DNA of 64,000 nt from CAYMUL01 sp964393605 (GCA_964393605.1 CAYMUL010000011.1:1-64000), one strand, 5' to 3'; shown: positions 43,065 through 52,878, counted from the stretch's first letter. The notes: a model not told the origin generated them from the sequence alone. Made by a program: numbers and translations.

Positions 43065-45734
43065 ATGGAACGAAACGAAAAAATCAAAACCAACGCAACA
43101 GTAATTGATTTCATTTACAATGATGAAATGGCAATTGAATTGCGCAAACATACATATTTACGCACCGAGACAGAATCTGTACTTCTGACGCCGTTAAAAG
43201 TAATCAGTTTATTGATTGCCATTTCCGGGTTGTTCGCGATGGTGTTTGAAGTGAGGTATTTTTCATTTTATTCATTTCAAGTTTATCTAACTCGCTTTGC
43301 GGCAACTGCTATTTCATTTGGTGTCTTAGTTATTCTCTACACAAAACACGCGCTAAAAAAACCGGTCTTGCTCGTTCACATTTTACTGATCACTATTATT
43401 GCTTCAAGCGGATATATGATTTTTTTGATGCCGAATACTCTAATAGTGAACTCGCAAATAGTCGGGTTGATGATCTTTACATCAGCACTTTTTTTAAGCT
43501 GGGAAGTGAAGAACCAAATTATCGTTGCCATTTATTATAACATTGTATTTGCGGCGGCGATACTCTCATCCGATTCTCAAATTTATTTTCTTCCAAATAT
43601 GTTTGAATCGGTTTTGTTCGTTTTATTTCTCTCTGTCATTTCCGTTATCGGAAGCGCAGTGAATTATAAACTACGAATTGAACTTGCGGAAAAATCGATG
43701 CGCATAAAATTATCGGAAAGAAAATATCGATCGATCATTGAAAATTCCGCGGAAGGAATTTTTCAAAGTTCGCCCGAGGGAAAATTTCTTACCGTAAATG
43801 AATCGCTCGTAAAAATTCTCGGCTATCCTTCCGAAGTGGCTTTAATGGATGTGAACATTGCGACTGATATTTTTTTCACTCCCGAAGAACGAGAAGTCGT
43901 TTTAACGAAGCTTGAAGAAAGTGGAGAACTAAAAAACTTCCCGATGAAATTAAAAAAGTTCGATGGCGAAACAGTACACGTTCTTCTAAATAGTAAGATT
44001 GTTCGCGATGAATCAAGCGCAAGAATTATTTATGAAGGAAGTTTGCAGGATACTACCGAACGAGTTCTTTTAGAAGAGAAGCGAAAAGTAGCGGAGGAAG
44101 AACTTAAAGCAGAAAAATTAAAATCAGATCGTCTTGCAAAAGAGGCAATAAAAGCAAGTGAAATTAAAAGTCAATTTCTTGCAAACATGAGTCATGAAAT
44201 CCGCACTCCAATCAATGGCATCATCGGATTCCTAACTTTCATCGAACAAGGATCATACAAAGATCAAAAAGAACTTTTGGAATTTGTTTCCACTGCAAAA
44301 ACGTCAGCCGAAACTTTACTTGATCTGATAAATGATATTTTGGATTTCTCAAAAATTGAAGCAGGGAGGTTGGAACTTGAATCAATCAAATTTAACTTGA
44401 AGCATCTGATTCAATCTGCTGTTGCAACTGTGATTCCTAAATTGAACGAAAAAAATCTTTCGATGAAAGTTGAAATTGATCCTTCAATTCCGCTTGAACT
44501 GATCGGCGATTCAACAAGGCTGCGGCAAGTAGTGATAAATCTACTCGCAAATGCAGTCAAGTTCACACATCGCGGCGGAATAAAAATCGGTTTTAAAAAT
44601 ATTAACAAAGAAAATAACTCGATAACATTATCTTGTTTTGTGCAAGATAGCGGAGTCGGAATTCCACGAGATAGATTGGAAATGTTATTTCAGCCGTTCA
44701 CGCAGATTGATGGATCATACACACGCAAATTCGGCGGAACGGGATTGGGGCTTGCAATATCGCGCGAGATTGTTTCATTAATGGGAGGAAGAATTTGGGC
44801 GGAAAGTGAAGAGGGAAAAGGAAGTAAGTTTTGTTTCAACATTATCGTCAACTTTGAAAAACAGAACACATTCATTTCTCGTTTGAAAAATCTCTCGAAG
44901 GCAAAAGAGATTAATTTTGAAAAAGAAAAAACTGAGCTACCACAAAAACCAATTGACCAAAACGTTGTCAAGAGTAAGAGACAACGATTTAAAATTCTTC
45001 TCGCCGAAGATAATCTTGTGAACAGAAAAGTTATTACTAAAATGTTGATCGATAGCGGTTATAAAGTCGATTCGGCTGTGAACGGAAAAGATGTTCTGGA
45101 AAAATTTAATACCGATGAAGATTACAACTTAATACTAATGGATGTTCAGATGCCGGAAATGGACGGATTTACTGCAACACAAAAAATCAGAACATCGGGC
45201 AAAGCCGCTTCAAATCTGCCGATCATCGCTATAACTGCTCACGCGCTCGCCGGAGATAAAGATAAATGTATCGCCGCGGGAATGAATGACTACATCACAA
45301 AACCAATAAAACAACATGAATTAATCGGTTTAATTGATCAATATCTAAAAATTGAATTTGTCTCCGAACCTGAAATTCAGACAATAAATGAGGAGAATGG
45401 AAAATTTTTTGATCATGCTCATTTCAATGCCGTTAGCATGGGAAACAAAGAATTTCAGATTGATCTGATTAAAACTTTCGTCGGAGATATGATTGAGCGA
45501 TTGAACAATCTCGAGACTTACATTTCCGAAAAAAATATCGAAGGGATTTTATCGGAAAGTCATACCATAAAAGGGGCATCTTATTCTTTAGGTGCTAAAC
45601 AGCTTGCGCAAGATGCTTCTACAATTGAAAAAATTTCCAAGCAAAGTGATACCTCGTTACTCCATGAACTTTTTATCGAATTCAAAAATAATTTTGAATC
45701 AACAAAGAAAATTCTCGAAAGTTATTTGAGTTAA
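43065..45734 (+). CDS. Hybrid histidine kinase with REC and Hpt domains
   Basis: The 889-residue protein has six membrane helices (residues about 45-205), a PAS domain (about 220-330), a short coiled coil, the phospho-acceptor His377 in 'NMSHEIRTPINGIIGF', a kinase domain with 'NLLANAVKFT', 'DSGVGIP' and 'GGTGLGLAI', a receiver with Asp693 in 'LMDVQMPEMDGF', and a C-terminal Hpt domain with His833 in 'SHTIKGAS'. It thus contains a whole phosphorelay up to the last step but no output domain; the final response regulator must be encoded elsewhere. The stimulus is unknown. Confidence 0.93.
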   Translation: MERNEKIKTNATVIDFIYNDEMAIELRKHTYLRTETESVLLTPLKVISLLIAISGLFAMVFEVRYFSFYSFQVYLTRFAATAISFGVLVILYTKHALKKPVLLVHILLITIIASSGYMIFLMPNTLIVNSQIVGLMIFTSALFLSWEVKNQIIVAIYYNIVFAAAILSSDSQIYFLPNMFESVLFVLFLSVISVIGSAVNYKLRIELAEKSMRIKLSERKYRSIIENSAEGIFQSSPEGKFLTVNESLVKILGYPSEVALMDVNIATDIFFTPEEREVVLTKLEESGELKNFPMKLKKFDGETVHVLLNSKIVRDESSARIIYEGSLQDTTERVLLEEKRKVAEEELKAEKLKSDRLAKEAIKASEIKSQFLANMSHEIRTPINGIIGFLTFIEQGSYKDQKELLEFVSTAKTSAETLLDLINDILDFSKIEAGRLELESIKFNLKHLIQSAVATVIPKLNEKNLSMKVEIDPSIPLELIGDSTRLRQVVINLLANAVKFTHRGGIKIGFKNINKENNSITLSCFVQDSGVGIPRDRLEMLFQPFTQIDGSYTRKFGGTGLGLAISREIVSLMGGRIWAESEEGKGSKFCFNIIVNFEKQNTFISRLKNLSKAKEINFEKEKTELPQKPIDQNVVKSKRQRFKILLAEDNLVNRKVITKMLIDSGYKVDSAVNGKDVLEKFNTDEDYNLILMDVQMPEMDGFTATQKIRTSGKAASNLPIIAITAHALAGDKDKCIAAGMNDYITKPIKQHELIGLIDQYLKIEFVSEPEIQTINEENGKFFDHAHFNAVSMGNKEFQIDLIKTFVGDMIERLNNLETYISEKNIEGILSESHTIKGASYSLGAKQLAQDASTIEKISKQSDTSLLHELFIEFKNNFESTKKILESYLS

Positions 45735-45766
45735 GAATAAAACAATTTGATCATCCCGTTTGCATC

Positions 45767-45937
45767 ATGAAAATTATAACTGAAGAAATTCATATCAATT
45801 CAAAGGGCAATTCGGATATGATTGATATTACCGAAAGAGTCTCAGAAATTCTTCACAATTCGAAATTGAACGAGGGCTTCGCTAATTTATTTGTTGTTGG
45901 TTCAACTGAATACAAAAATTTTAATTTGGAGAAATGA
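45767..45937 (+). pseudogene. N-terminal fragment of a YjbQ-family (UPF0047) gene
   Basis: A 56-codon frame from ATG 45767 to TGA 45935 encodes 'KIITEEIHINSKGNSDMIDI' and 'TERVSEIL', then 'EGFANLFVVGST', which matches the first ~46 residues of the ~140-residue YjbQ family (thiamine-phosphate-synthase-like). After Gly-Ser-Thr the similarity stops, and a nine-residue unrelated tail runs into the start of the GH13 gene. The active-site His and the rest of the fold are missing. The remnant still ends with an ATGA overlap, so it may be translated as a leader. Confidence 0.65.
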
Positions 45938-45939
45938 AA

Positions 45940-48786
45940 ATGAAAAAAATATTTTCTACACTATTTATAATATTATTATTCCAAACTTCATCGCTACCGC
46001 AGTTATTAACGTGGACGCCGAACTTTCCGCTCGACAGCGATTCAATCACCGTTGTATTCAATGCGGCACTCGGCAATCAAGGTTTGATGGGCTACACCGG
46101 CGATGTTTATGCTCACACCGGAGTTCTAACTAACCTGAGCAGCGGCGGAGGTGATTGGCGTTATGTTAAAACAAATTGGGGAGTGAACACACCCGAAACA
46201 AAATTAACCCGCATCGGAACAGATCTTTACGAATTTAAAATTAAACCGAGTGTGAGAAGTTTTTACAGTGTGCCCGTCAACGAAAGTATCACTAACATTG
46301 CGTTTGTTTTCCGTAGCGCAACCGCTCCTTATCTTGAAGGAAAAACGGCGGACAACAGCGATATATTTCTACCTCTTGCAACCGCAGGATTGAATGTCGC
46401 AATTATTAATCCGACTGAGTTTCCGCAGATAAAACAAGTCGGCGAGAGTTTGCAAGTTCAGGCTGTGTCGGCAAACTCAACTAATCTTGCATTATATCTC
46501 GATGGTTCGTTAATCACACAAACAGCAGGAACAACAGTTTCAACATCAATTCAATTTATGTCTATCGGAAAAAAATGGGTGAAAGCAATTGCGACATCTT
46601 CAAGCGGTTCAACTGCGCGCGATTCTTTTTATGTTGTTGTTCGCCCTTCCGTTACGGTTCAAGATTTGCCCGCGAATGTAAAAGACGGAATAAACTACAC
46701 TTCTCCTGTTACATCAACGCTTGTAATTTATGCGCCGGATAAGGAATTCGCTTATGTCATCGGCGATTTTAATAATTGGGAAGTTGATCCGAATTTTTAT
46801 ATGAAGCGTACATCGGACGGAAAAAGATATTGGTTGGAAATGAGCGGTTTAACTCCTGCTTATGAATATGCTTTTCAATATTTGATTAACGGAAATCTCC
46901 GCGTTGCAGATCCGTACGCAGATAAAATTCTCGATCCATGGAATGATCAATACATTAATTCGCAAGTCTATCCTAATTTAAAAGCTTATCCGACGGGAAA
47001 AACTACAAACATCGTTAGCGTACTTGAAACCGCACAGGCACAGTTTCAATGGCAGGTTACAAATTTTCAGAAACCTTCCAAAACTAATTTGGTGATTTAT
47101 GAATTGTTGCTTCGCGATTTCACTTCTTCACACTCTTACAAATCGTTGAAAGACACTCTGAATTATTTGAAGACGCTCGGCGTGAATGCAATAGAACTGA
47201 TGCCCTTCACCGATTTTGAAGGAAATGAAAGTTGGGGCTACAATCCAATGTTCATGTTTGCGCCGGATAAATATTACGGACCGAAAAATGAATTGAAAAA
47301 ATTTATTGACGCATGTCATCAAAACGGAATAGCGGTGATACTTGATGCAGTGTTGAATCATCAATTCGGAAATTCTTCACTTGTAAAAATGTATTGGGAT
47401 GCGGCAAACAATCGACCGGCGGCGAACAGCCCATGGTTTAATCAAACTCCGCGTCATCCTTTTAATGTTGGATATGATTTTAATCATGAAAGTCTCGCAA
47501 CACAATATTTTCTAGATCGTTTCAATGAATATTGGATTAAAGAATTTAAGATTGACGGCTTCCGATATGATTTGAGCAAAGGGTTCACACAAACTTACAG
47601 CGGAAGCGATGTCGGCTTGTGGGGGCAGTATGATCAATCGCGAATAAACTTGTTGAAACGAATGGCGGATAAAATTTGGTTGACAGACCCAACTGCGTAT
47701 GTAATTCTCGAACACTTCGCCGCTAACAGCGAAGAGATTGTTCTCTCAAACTATGGTATGTTACTTTGGGGAAACATGAATTATAATTATAACGAAGCTA
47801 CAATGGGTTGGTTGAGCAATAGTGATTTCTCCGGTGTCTCTCATAAAAATAGGGGATGGAGCAATCCGCATCTGATTGGATATATGGAAAGCCACGATGA
47901 AGAAAGATTGATGTATAAAAATCTTCAATATGGAAATTCGAGTGGAAGTTATAACATTAAAAATTTAAATACAGCTTTGAACCGCATGAAACTTGCCGCA
48001 GGTTTCTTCTTCACTATTCCCGGACCAAAAATGTTTTGGCAATTCGGCGAACTCGGTTATGATTTTTCAATCTTTTATCCGTGCGGAAACGATGCATGCA
48101 AAACCGGAAACAAACCGATTCGATGGGATTATTATTCCAATCCCCAACGCAATACAGTTTATAAAGTTTATAAAGCACTCATCAACTTGAAAACGAATTA
48201 TGATGTCTTCAGCACAAATGATTTTAATATGCAACTCAACGGTGCAACAAAAAGAATTTGGCTGAATCATTCTTCGATGAATGTGCTTGTGCTTGGCAAC
48301 TTTGATGTAGTTTCGCAATCGATTACTCCTTCTTTCCAAAATACAGGGAAGTGGTATGAGTTCTTCAGCGGCGATAGTATTACAGTTTCAGATCCGAACG
48401 CGCAATTCACTTTGCAGGCTGGCGAATTGAGAATTTATTCAACGCAGAAATTTCCCACGCCTGAACCGAATATTTTAACGGAGAATGATGAAGAAAGTTA
48501 TACAACATTACCGGATGAGTTTGCATTAAATCAAAACTATCCGAACCCGTTCAACCCAAGCACAACAATTTCATATTCAATTCCCGTTGCGAATTTTGTT
48601 ACTCTAAAAATTTACAACACACTCGGAGAAGTTGTTGCAACATTGGTTAACAACGAATGGAAAGAAGCAGGTTATCACAATTATCAATTATCCATTATCA
48701 ATTATCAACTACCGAGCGGAGTTTATTTTTATCAACTTCGTGTCGGTGATTTTGTCGCGACAAAGAAGATGGTGTTGATGAGATAG
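45940..48786 (+). CDS. Secreted GH13 alpha-amylase-family enzyme with T9SS sorting domain
   Basis: I prefer the ATG at 45940 (GGAG 8 bases upstream) over the one at 45934. The 948-residue protein has a signal peptide, an Ig-like/CBM region, an early-set domain ('YVIGDFNNWEVDPNFYMKR' near residue 270), a GH13 barrel and a T9SS type A tail ('NQNYPNPFNPSTTISYSIP'). Barrel motifs are 'DAVLNH', 'GFRYDLSKG' with nucleophile Asp544, 'VILEHF' with Glu591 and 'ESHDEER' with Asp653, all intact. It should act outside the cell or on its surface on starch or glycogen-like glucans. Confidence 0.93.
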   Translation: MKKIFSTLFIILLFQTSSLPQLLTWTPNFPLDSDSITVVFNAALGNQGLMGYTGDVYAHTGVLTNLSSGGGDWRYVKTNWGVNTPETKLTRIGTDLYEFKIKPSVRSFYSVPVNESITNIAFVFRSATAPYLEGKTADNSDIFLPLATAGLNVAIINPTEFPQIKQVGESLQVQAVSANSTNLALYLDGSLITQTAGTTVSTSIQFMSIGKKWVKAIATSSSGSTARDSFYVVVRPSVTVQDLPANVKDGINYTSPVTSTLVIYAPDKEFAYVIGDFNNWEVDPNFYMKRTSDGKRYWLEMSGLTPAYEYAFQYLINGNLRVADPYADKILDPWNDQYINSQVYPNLKAYPTGKTTNIVSVLETAQAQFQWQVTNFQKPSKTNLVIYELLLRDFTSSHSYKSLKDTLNYLKTLGVNAIELMPFTDFEGNESWGYNPMFMFAPDKYYGPKNELKKFIDACHQNGIAVILDAVLNHQFGNSSLVKMYWDAANNRPAANSPWFNQTPRHPFNVGYDFNHESLATQYFLDRFNEYWIKEFKIDGFRYDLSKGFTQTYSGSDVGLWGQYDQSRINLLKRMADKIWLTDPTAYVILEHFAANSEEIVLSNYGMLLWGNMNYNYNEATMGWLSNSDFSGVSHKNRGWSNPHLIGYMESHDEERLMYKNLQYGNSSGSYNIKNLNTALNRMKLAAGFFFTIPGPKMFWQFGELGYDFSIFYPCGNDACKTGNKPIRWDYYSNPQRNTVYKVYKALINLKTNYDVFSTNDFNMQLNGATKRIWLNHSSMNVLVLGNFDVVSQSITPSFQNTGKWYEFFSGDSITVSDPNAQFTLQAGELRIYSTQKFPTPEPNILTENDEESYTTLPDEFALNQNYPNPFNPSTTISYSIPVANFVTLKIYNTLGEVVATLVNNEWKEAGYHNYQLSIINYQLPSGVYFYQLRVGDFVATKKMVLMR

Positions 48787-49001
48787 CGACAAATGCCGTT
48801 ATAGTAGATTGAGGCGAAAGTTGTAAAAGTAGATGAAAATTTATTGCTCAGGTTGCCATATACTTTCATAAAATCTGTTTAGTTAAGGGCAAGCACCCTC
48901 TAAGTTTAAATATTTTCATCAAGATAAAAGACTTTAAGAGATGGGGATAATATTTAGAGCTCGTAGTTTTTTTTCGATTGTGATTCGAAGAACCGCTATT
49001 A

Positions 49002-49021
49002 TTAACTTACATTAAAGTTAA
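49002..49021. promoter_or_regulatory. Inverted repeat before the second MNT-HEPN pair
   Basis: TTAACTT and AAGTTAA form a perfect 7-base inverted repeat with 6 bases between, ending 39 bases before the ATG at 49061. It may be an operator for autoregulation, by analogy with the repeat before the first pair. The preceding spacer (48787-49001) shows nothing else. Confidence 0.35.
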
Positions 49022-49060
49022 GTAATTTCGCAGTAAAGTTTATTACCAAATAGAAACATC

Positions 49061-49417
49061 ATGGAATTAGAAAAGAAAAATCTTGTTGAATTGTCCTTCT
49101 TCTCAAAAGACATTGTAAAAGATATCAACAGCAAAATATCAACTCTTCTTAAAAATAAATTTAAGAGTTTAATCTTGTTCGGTTCGGTTGCACGGAATAA
49201 CTTCGATGAATTTTCTGACGTTGACTTACTTCTAATAACATCTGAAAGTTTAACAGAACAGGAGAAAGAAGAGATCGCAGGCATTGAGATGGAAATACTT
49301 ATGAGCTTTAATATCTACCTTTCAATACTTATTGAAACTGAAGAATTCGTTGATAAATATTCATGGTTACCCTTTTATAAAAATATTAGAGCTGAAGGAA
49401 TTAATTTATATGGATGA
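49061..49417 (+). CDS. Nucleotidyltransferase-domain (MNT) protein
   Basis: The 118-residue protein is a minimal nucleotidyltransferase with 'LFGSVARNNFDEFSDVDLLL', which gives the exact G-S-x10-D-x-D active site (near residues 41-55). In MNT-HEPN systems such a protein neutralises its HEPN partner, in studied cases by adding AMP. Unlike the protein at 22036, it has no DNA-binding domain. Its stop overlaps the HEPN start by 8 bases (ATGGATGA). Confidence 0.85.
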   Translation: MELEKKNLVELSFFSKDIVKDINSKISTLLKNKFKSLILFGSVARNNFDEFSDVDLLLITSESLTEQEKEEIAGIEMEILMSFNIYLSILIETEEFVDKYSWLPFYKNIRAEGINLYG

Positions 49418-49817
49418 GCAGACTATTAGTCTAATCGATCATCGGATGAGTAAATCTTAAGATGAATTAGAATTAGGGGAGATATGTATTTCTTCAAAAA
49501 AATATTTGAAGTCACTAAACTGTTCCTATTATGCTATTTTTCATTCGGCAAGAGCATTACTTGCCGTAGAGAAAATCGATTTTAAAAAACACTTTTCCGT
49601 CATTGCCTATTTTATCAAAAACTATATTCAACGAGGTATCTTTCCAATAGAGTTAGGCAAAATTATTAAAACTGCGGAGTCGGAAAGAAACAAAAGTGAT
49701 TATCATGATTTTTATTTAGTTTCGAAAGGTGAAGCAATACTTCAATTTGAAAAGGCGAAACTTTTTGTATCAACAATCAAACTTCATCTCAATAAAAAAT
49801 TTAGCATAGAGCTTTAA
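49410..49817 (+). pseudogene. HEPN-domain gene with an in-frame stop
   Basis: Reading from ATG 49410 gives 'MDEQTISLIDHRMSKS', a normal HEPN start, then TAA at 49458-49460, then 'DELELGEICISSKKYLKSLN' and a full HEPN body in the same frame ('CSYYAIFHSARALLAVEKID', 'ESERNKSDYHDFYLVSK'). The RNase motif R-x5-H ('RNKSDYH') is intact. A TTG at 49506 could restart translation and give a 103-residue protein lacking helix 1. Either the toxin gene was disabled by a point change, or this is a sequencing error, or stop read-through occurs. Confidence 0.75.
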
Positions 49818-51256
49818 TATTTTGCAAATACTATCTCCTGCGTTCGGTAGGCGCGGGGGAAGCGGCTTTTCAATCCATCTCTTGTAATTATCGCCGTCCC
49901 GATAATATCTTCTCGATACTTGATAGCGGCTTGTCCGAAAAATCCGAAATTCCGTTTTATAATTCCACCTTCAAAATAAATTTTCAAATCGGAGTGAGTG
50001 GAAAGCTCGACAATATTTTTTTTGAATGAGCCGTTCAAAACTTGCGCCGCTTGTGCCGCTAAAATGATTTGTCCGCTCTTTTCGTAAGTACCGAATTTTA
50101 TTCCCGTGCGGTGCAGTTGTGATGTTGAAGTGAAATCAAAATTACTATTTATAAAATAGACTGTATCCTTTGCAAAACGGAAATTGAATTTTTGTAGTTC
50201 ATCTTCTTCAATTCCAAAATCAAGAATTATCTTTTGCAAAAACTTTTTTGATTTTGAAAAATTTATGAAAGGATAAGGATCAACAATTTTTTTTACGACT
50301 TTCGATTCGGTGCTTTCTACTTTTCGGAGCGCGGCAATAAAAAATCCTTCCGAATTAATTTTCCACGGAATTATTCTTCTTGCCTTTGACAAACTTTCAT
50401 TCAGTTTTTCATTATTGTAATACGTAAATCCTTCAATCGATTCAACGGGGAGATTAATATCAACCAATTCAACGGGATGTTTTTGCAAAATTTTGTTAAG
50501 CACAAGTTCATTCTCTTCAAGAGTCATCGTGCAAGTTGAATAAATAATTGTTCCGTTTTCTTTTGTCATTTTTATTGCGGCAACGAGAAGGCGATATTGC
50601 ATATCCGCAAGCCGTTCAGCGTTTTGAATATTCCACCACGAATTTACTTCACCTTTTTTCTGAATTATTCCCAAACCGCTGCATGGTGCATCAACGAGAA
50701 CTTTATCGAAGTAGTTCAAAAAATTTTCTGTTAACCATTCACCTTTTTGATGACTCACTCCGCAGTTAATTACATTCATTCGTTCAATATTGTGGACGAG
50801 CATTTTCACGCGGCTCAACTGAATTTCATTGGCGATTAATGTTCCGTTGTTTTTCATCATCGCGGATATTTGAGTAGTTTTTGATCCGGGTGCGGCGCAG
50901 AGATCTAAAACTTTTTCTCCGCTTTGTGGCGATAATATTTGCGGCGGAATCATCGAGGACAAACTTTGGATGTAATAATATCCGAGAAGATGTTCTAAAG
51001 TTTTTCCCGATTGATTTGCTTTATCTTCAACTGCGAAAGCGTTTTCGATATTTTGAATTGGAGAGATTGTAATATCGTAATTATCCTTTAACTGTGAGCG
51101 TAATTTTTCCGAATCAATTTTTAGCGGATTCATTCGCAGAAAAGTTTTTTGATCTTGCGCTATAAAATTATTGTACTCATTAACCCACCCTTCGCCGAAG
51201 TGAGTTAAAAAATAATTTTGAATATTTTCGGAAAGTAAATTGAATTCTTTTTTCAA
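49814..51256 (-). CDS. RsmB/RsmF-like rRNA cytosine-5 methyltransferase
   Basis: The 480-residue enzyme has the SAM-binding 'LDLCAAPGSKTTQI' near residue 116, the catalytic motifs 'VLVDAPCSGLG' near 186 and 'YSTCTMTLEENE' near 240 with the two Cys, and a C-terminal PUA-like region. It belongs to the NOL1/NOP2/sun family that methylates C5 of cytosine in rRNA; the overall length is like RsmF (YebU). It overlaps the upstream small gene by 4 bases and meets the HEPN remnant tail to tail with a 4-base overlap. Confidence 0.9.
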   Translation of the reverse strand: MKKEFNLLSENIQNYFLTHFGEGWVNEYNNFIAQDQKTFLRMNPLKIDSEKLRSQLKDNYDITISPIQNIENAFAVEDKANQSGKTLEHLLGYYYIQSLSSMIPPQILSPQSGEKVLDLCAAPGSKTTQISAMMKNNGTLIANEIQLSRVKMLVHNIERMNVINCGVSHQKGEWLTENFLNYFDKVLVDAPCSGLGIIQKKGEVNSWWNIQNAERLADMQYRLLVAAIKMTKENGTIIYSTCTMTLEENELVLNKILQKHPVELVDINLPVESIEGFTYYNNEKLNESLSKARRIIPWKINSEGFFIAALRKVESTESKVVKKIVDPYPFINFSKSKKFLQKIILDFGIEEDELQKFNFRFAKDTVYFINSNFDFTSTSQLHRTGIKFGTYEKSGQIILAAQAAQVLNGSFKKNIVELSTHSDLKIYFEGGIIKRNFGFFGQAAIKYREDIIGTAIITRDGLKSRFPRAYRTQEIVFAKY

Positions 51257-51681
51257 TAGCGGATGAGGTTTGCACGGAGAAATATTTCGTTCACTGCGGC
51301 GTTCATATTTTTTGATTCGGGGAAATTTTTGCGATAATCATTTTGGATTGTGCGGACTAACTCATCAAGATATTTTTCATAACTGCGAACAATTTTTTCG
51401 GTTGCTGTATCATCAACCGGAAGCTGTATTTTCAAGGGTTTGGTTCTGCCCGCATAAACTAAATACTTTGCCGCGTTATAATTGTCCGCCTGAAAAACGG
51501 AATCTCCTTCTTTTGTAACAATCTCATATTTGCCGAAAAGTTCTTCTCCCATAATTAAAATTTTCCCGGGAAGTAAAATTTCTTTTACAGAAATGTTCTC
51601 GTTTAAAAAATCCGACGGAAATATTTTTAATCCGGATTTAATCTCTTCAACTTTATTCTGAATGAAATCTTTTTCGTTCAA
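51253..51681 (-). CDS. Conserved-looking protein of unknown function
   Basis: I do not recognise this 142-residue protein. It has no signal peptide. A strand-rich first half ('ILLPGKILIMGEELFGKYEI' near residue 36) is followed by a long helix ('TATEKIVRSYEKYLDELVRT' near 96). It lies 3 bases after bshA and overlaps the methyltransferase start by 4 bases, so it is part of a translated operon. Confidence 0.7.
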   Translation of the reverse strand: MNEKDFIQNKVEEIKSGLKIFPSDFLNENISVKEILLPGKILIMGEELFGKYEIVTKEGDSVFQADNYNAAKYLVYAGRTKPLKIQLPVDDTATEKIVRSYEKYLDELVRTIQNDYRKNFPESKNMNAAVNEIFLRANLIRY

Positions 51682-51684
51682 TAT

Positions 51685-52809
51685 TTATTGCTTCAAAATT
51701 TTTTCGTAATAAGATTCATATTTCGGAACGATGACGGAAGTATCGAAGCACTCGACAGCACGCTTGCGCGAGTTTGCCGAAAACAGTTTGAATTTTTTTT
51801 CATTGTTCAAAAGTTCGATTGTGTATTTCGCCATTCGTTCAATGTCACCGATCTCTGCAATGTAACCCGTTTCGTTATGAACAATAAGTTCGGGAAGCCC
51901 GCCAACACTGCTCGAAATCACCGGAACGCCGCAAGCCATCGCTTCAAGTGCCGCTAATCCAAAACTTTCCGACTGCGAGGGGATGAGAAATAAATCGGCG
52001 CAATTTAAAATTTCCACAAGTGCATCTTGCTTTCCCAAAAAGATTACACGATCGCACAAATCTAATTCGCGGCAAAGTCTTTCACTCTCGGCGCGCTCAG
52101 GTCCATCGCCGACGAGAACAAGTTTTGCGTTGACTTCATTCTTTATTGCGTTTATAATTTTTATTGTATCGGGAACGCGCTTTACATTTCTGAAATTTGA
52201 AATATGTACGAGAAGTTTTTCTCCGTTTGGGGCGAGGCGATTTTTCAACTCGGGATTAGCGATTGGTTTAAACTCATTCGTATCAACGAAGTTGTGAATA
52301 ACTTCAATATCTTTATGAATACGATGGTTGGTTATTGTTTTTTCTTTTAAGTATCGGGAAACGGCAGTAACGCCATCACTTTCTTCAATGCTAAATTTTA
52401 CGAGATGCACGAATGAAGGTTCCAATCCAACCAAAGTTATATCTGTGCCGTGTAGAGTTGTAACAACTTTAATATTTGTTTTCTTCTCCAATATTTTTTT
52501 TGCGAGATACGCACTTGTTGCATGAGGTATTGCATAATGAACATGCAACAGATCAAGGTTTTCATAAGTTGCAACTTCAACCATTTTACTCGTAAGCGCG
52601 AGTGCATAAAGCGAAAATTCAAAAAGCGGGTATGCGCTCATCTCTACTTCATGAAAGAAAATATTTTCGACGTAATGCGGTAAGCGAAACGGGATTGCAT
52701 AACTGATGAAATGAACTTGATGCCCGCGCAATGCAAGTTCTTTGCCGAGTTCGGTTGCCACAACTCCGCTTCCGCCGTAAGTGGGATAGCAAGTAATTCC
52801 TATTTTCAA
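51685..52809 (-). CDS. bshA: BshA-type N-acetyl-alpha-D-glucosaminyl L-malate synthase
   Basis: The 374-residue GT4-family glycosyltransferase starts with the BshA signature 'KIGITCYPTYGGSGVVATEL' and has 'HVHYAIPHATSAYLAKKIL' near residue 90, 'TTLHGTDITLVG' near 117 and the donor-binding 'PSQSESFGLAALEAMACGVP' near 275. It joins UDP-GlcNAc to malate in the first step of bacillithiol synthesis. bshB and bshC are not in the window. It is the first gene of a three-gene minus-strand operon. Confidence 0.9.
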   Translation of the reverse strand: MKIGITCYPTYGGSGVVATELGKELALRGHQVHFISYAIPFRLPHYVENIFFHEVEMSAYPLFEFSLYALALTSKMVEVATYENLDLLHVHYAIPHATSAYLAKKILEKKTNIKVVTTLHGTDITLVGLEPSFVHLVKFSIEESDGVTAVSRYLKEKTITNHRIHKDIEVIHNFVDTNEFKPIANPELKNRLAPNGEKLLVHISNFRNVKRVPDTIKIINAIKNEVNAKLVLVGDGPERAESERLCRELDLCDRVIFLGKQDALVEILNCADLFLIPSQSESFGLAALEAMACGVPVISSSVGGLPELIVHNETGYIAEIGDIERMAKYTIELLNNEKKFKLFSANSRKRAVECFDTSVIVPKYESYYEKILKQ

Positions 52810-52878
52810 AATTATTCCTCTATTCGATATTTAATTTCATAAAAACTAATTCATTAACAGAACTAAATTTAGTTGAAA

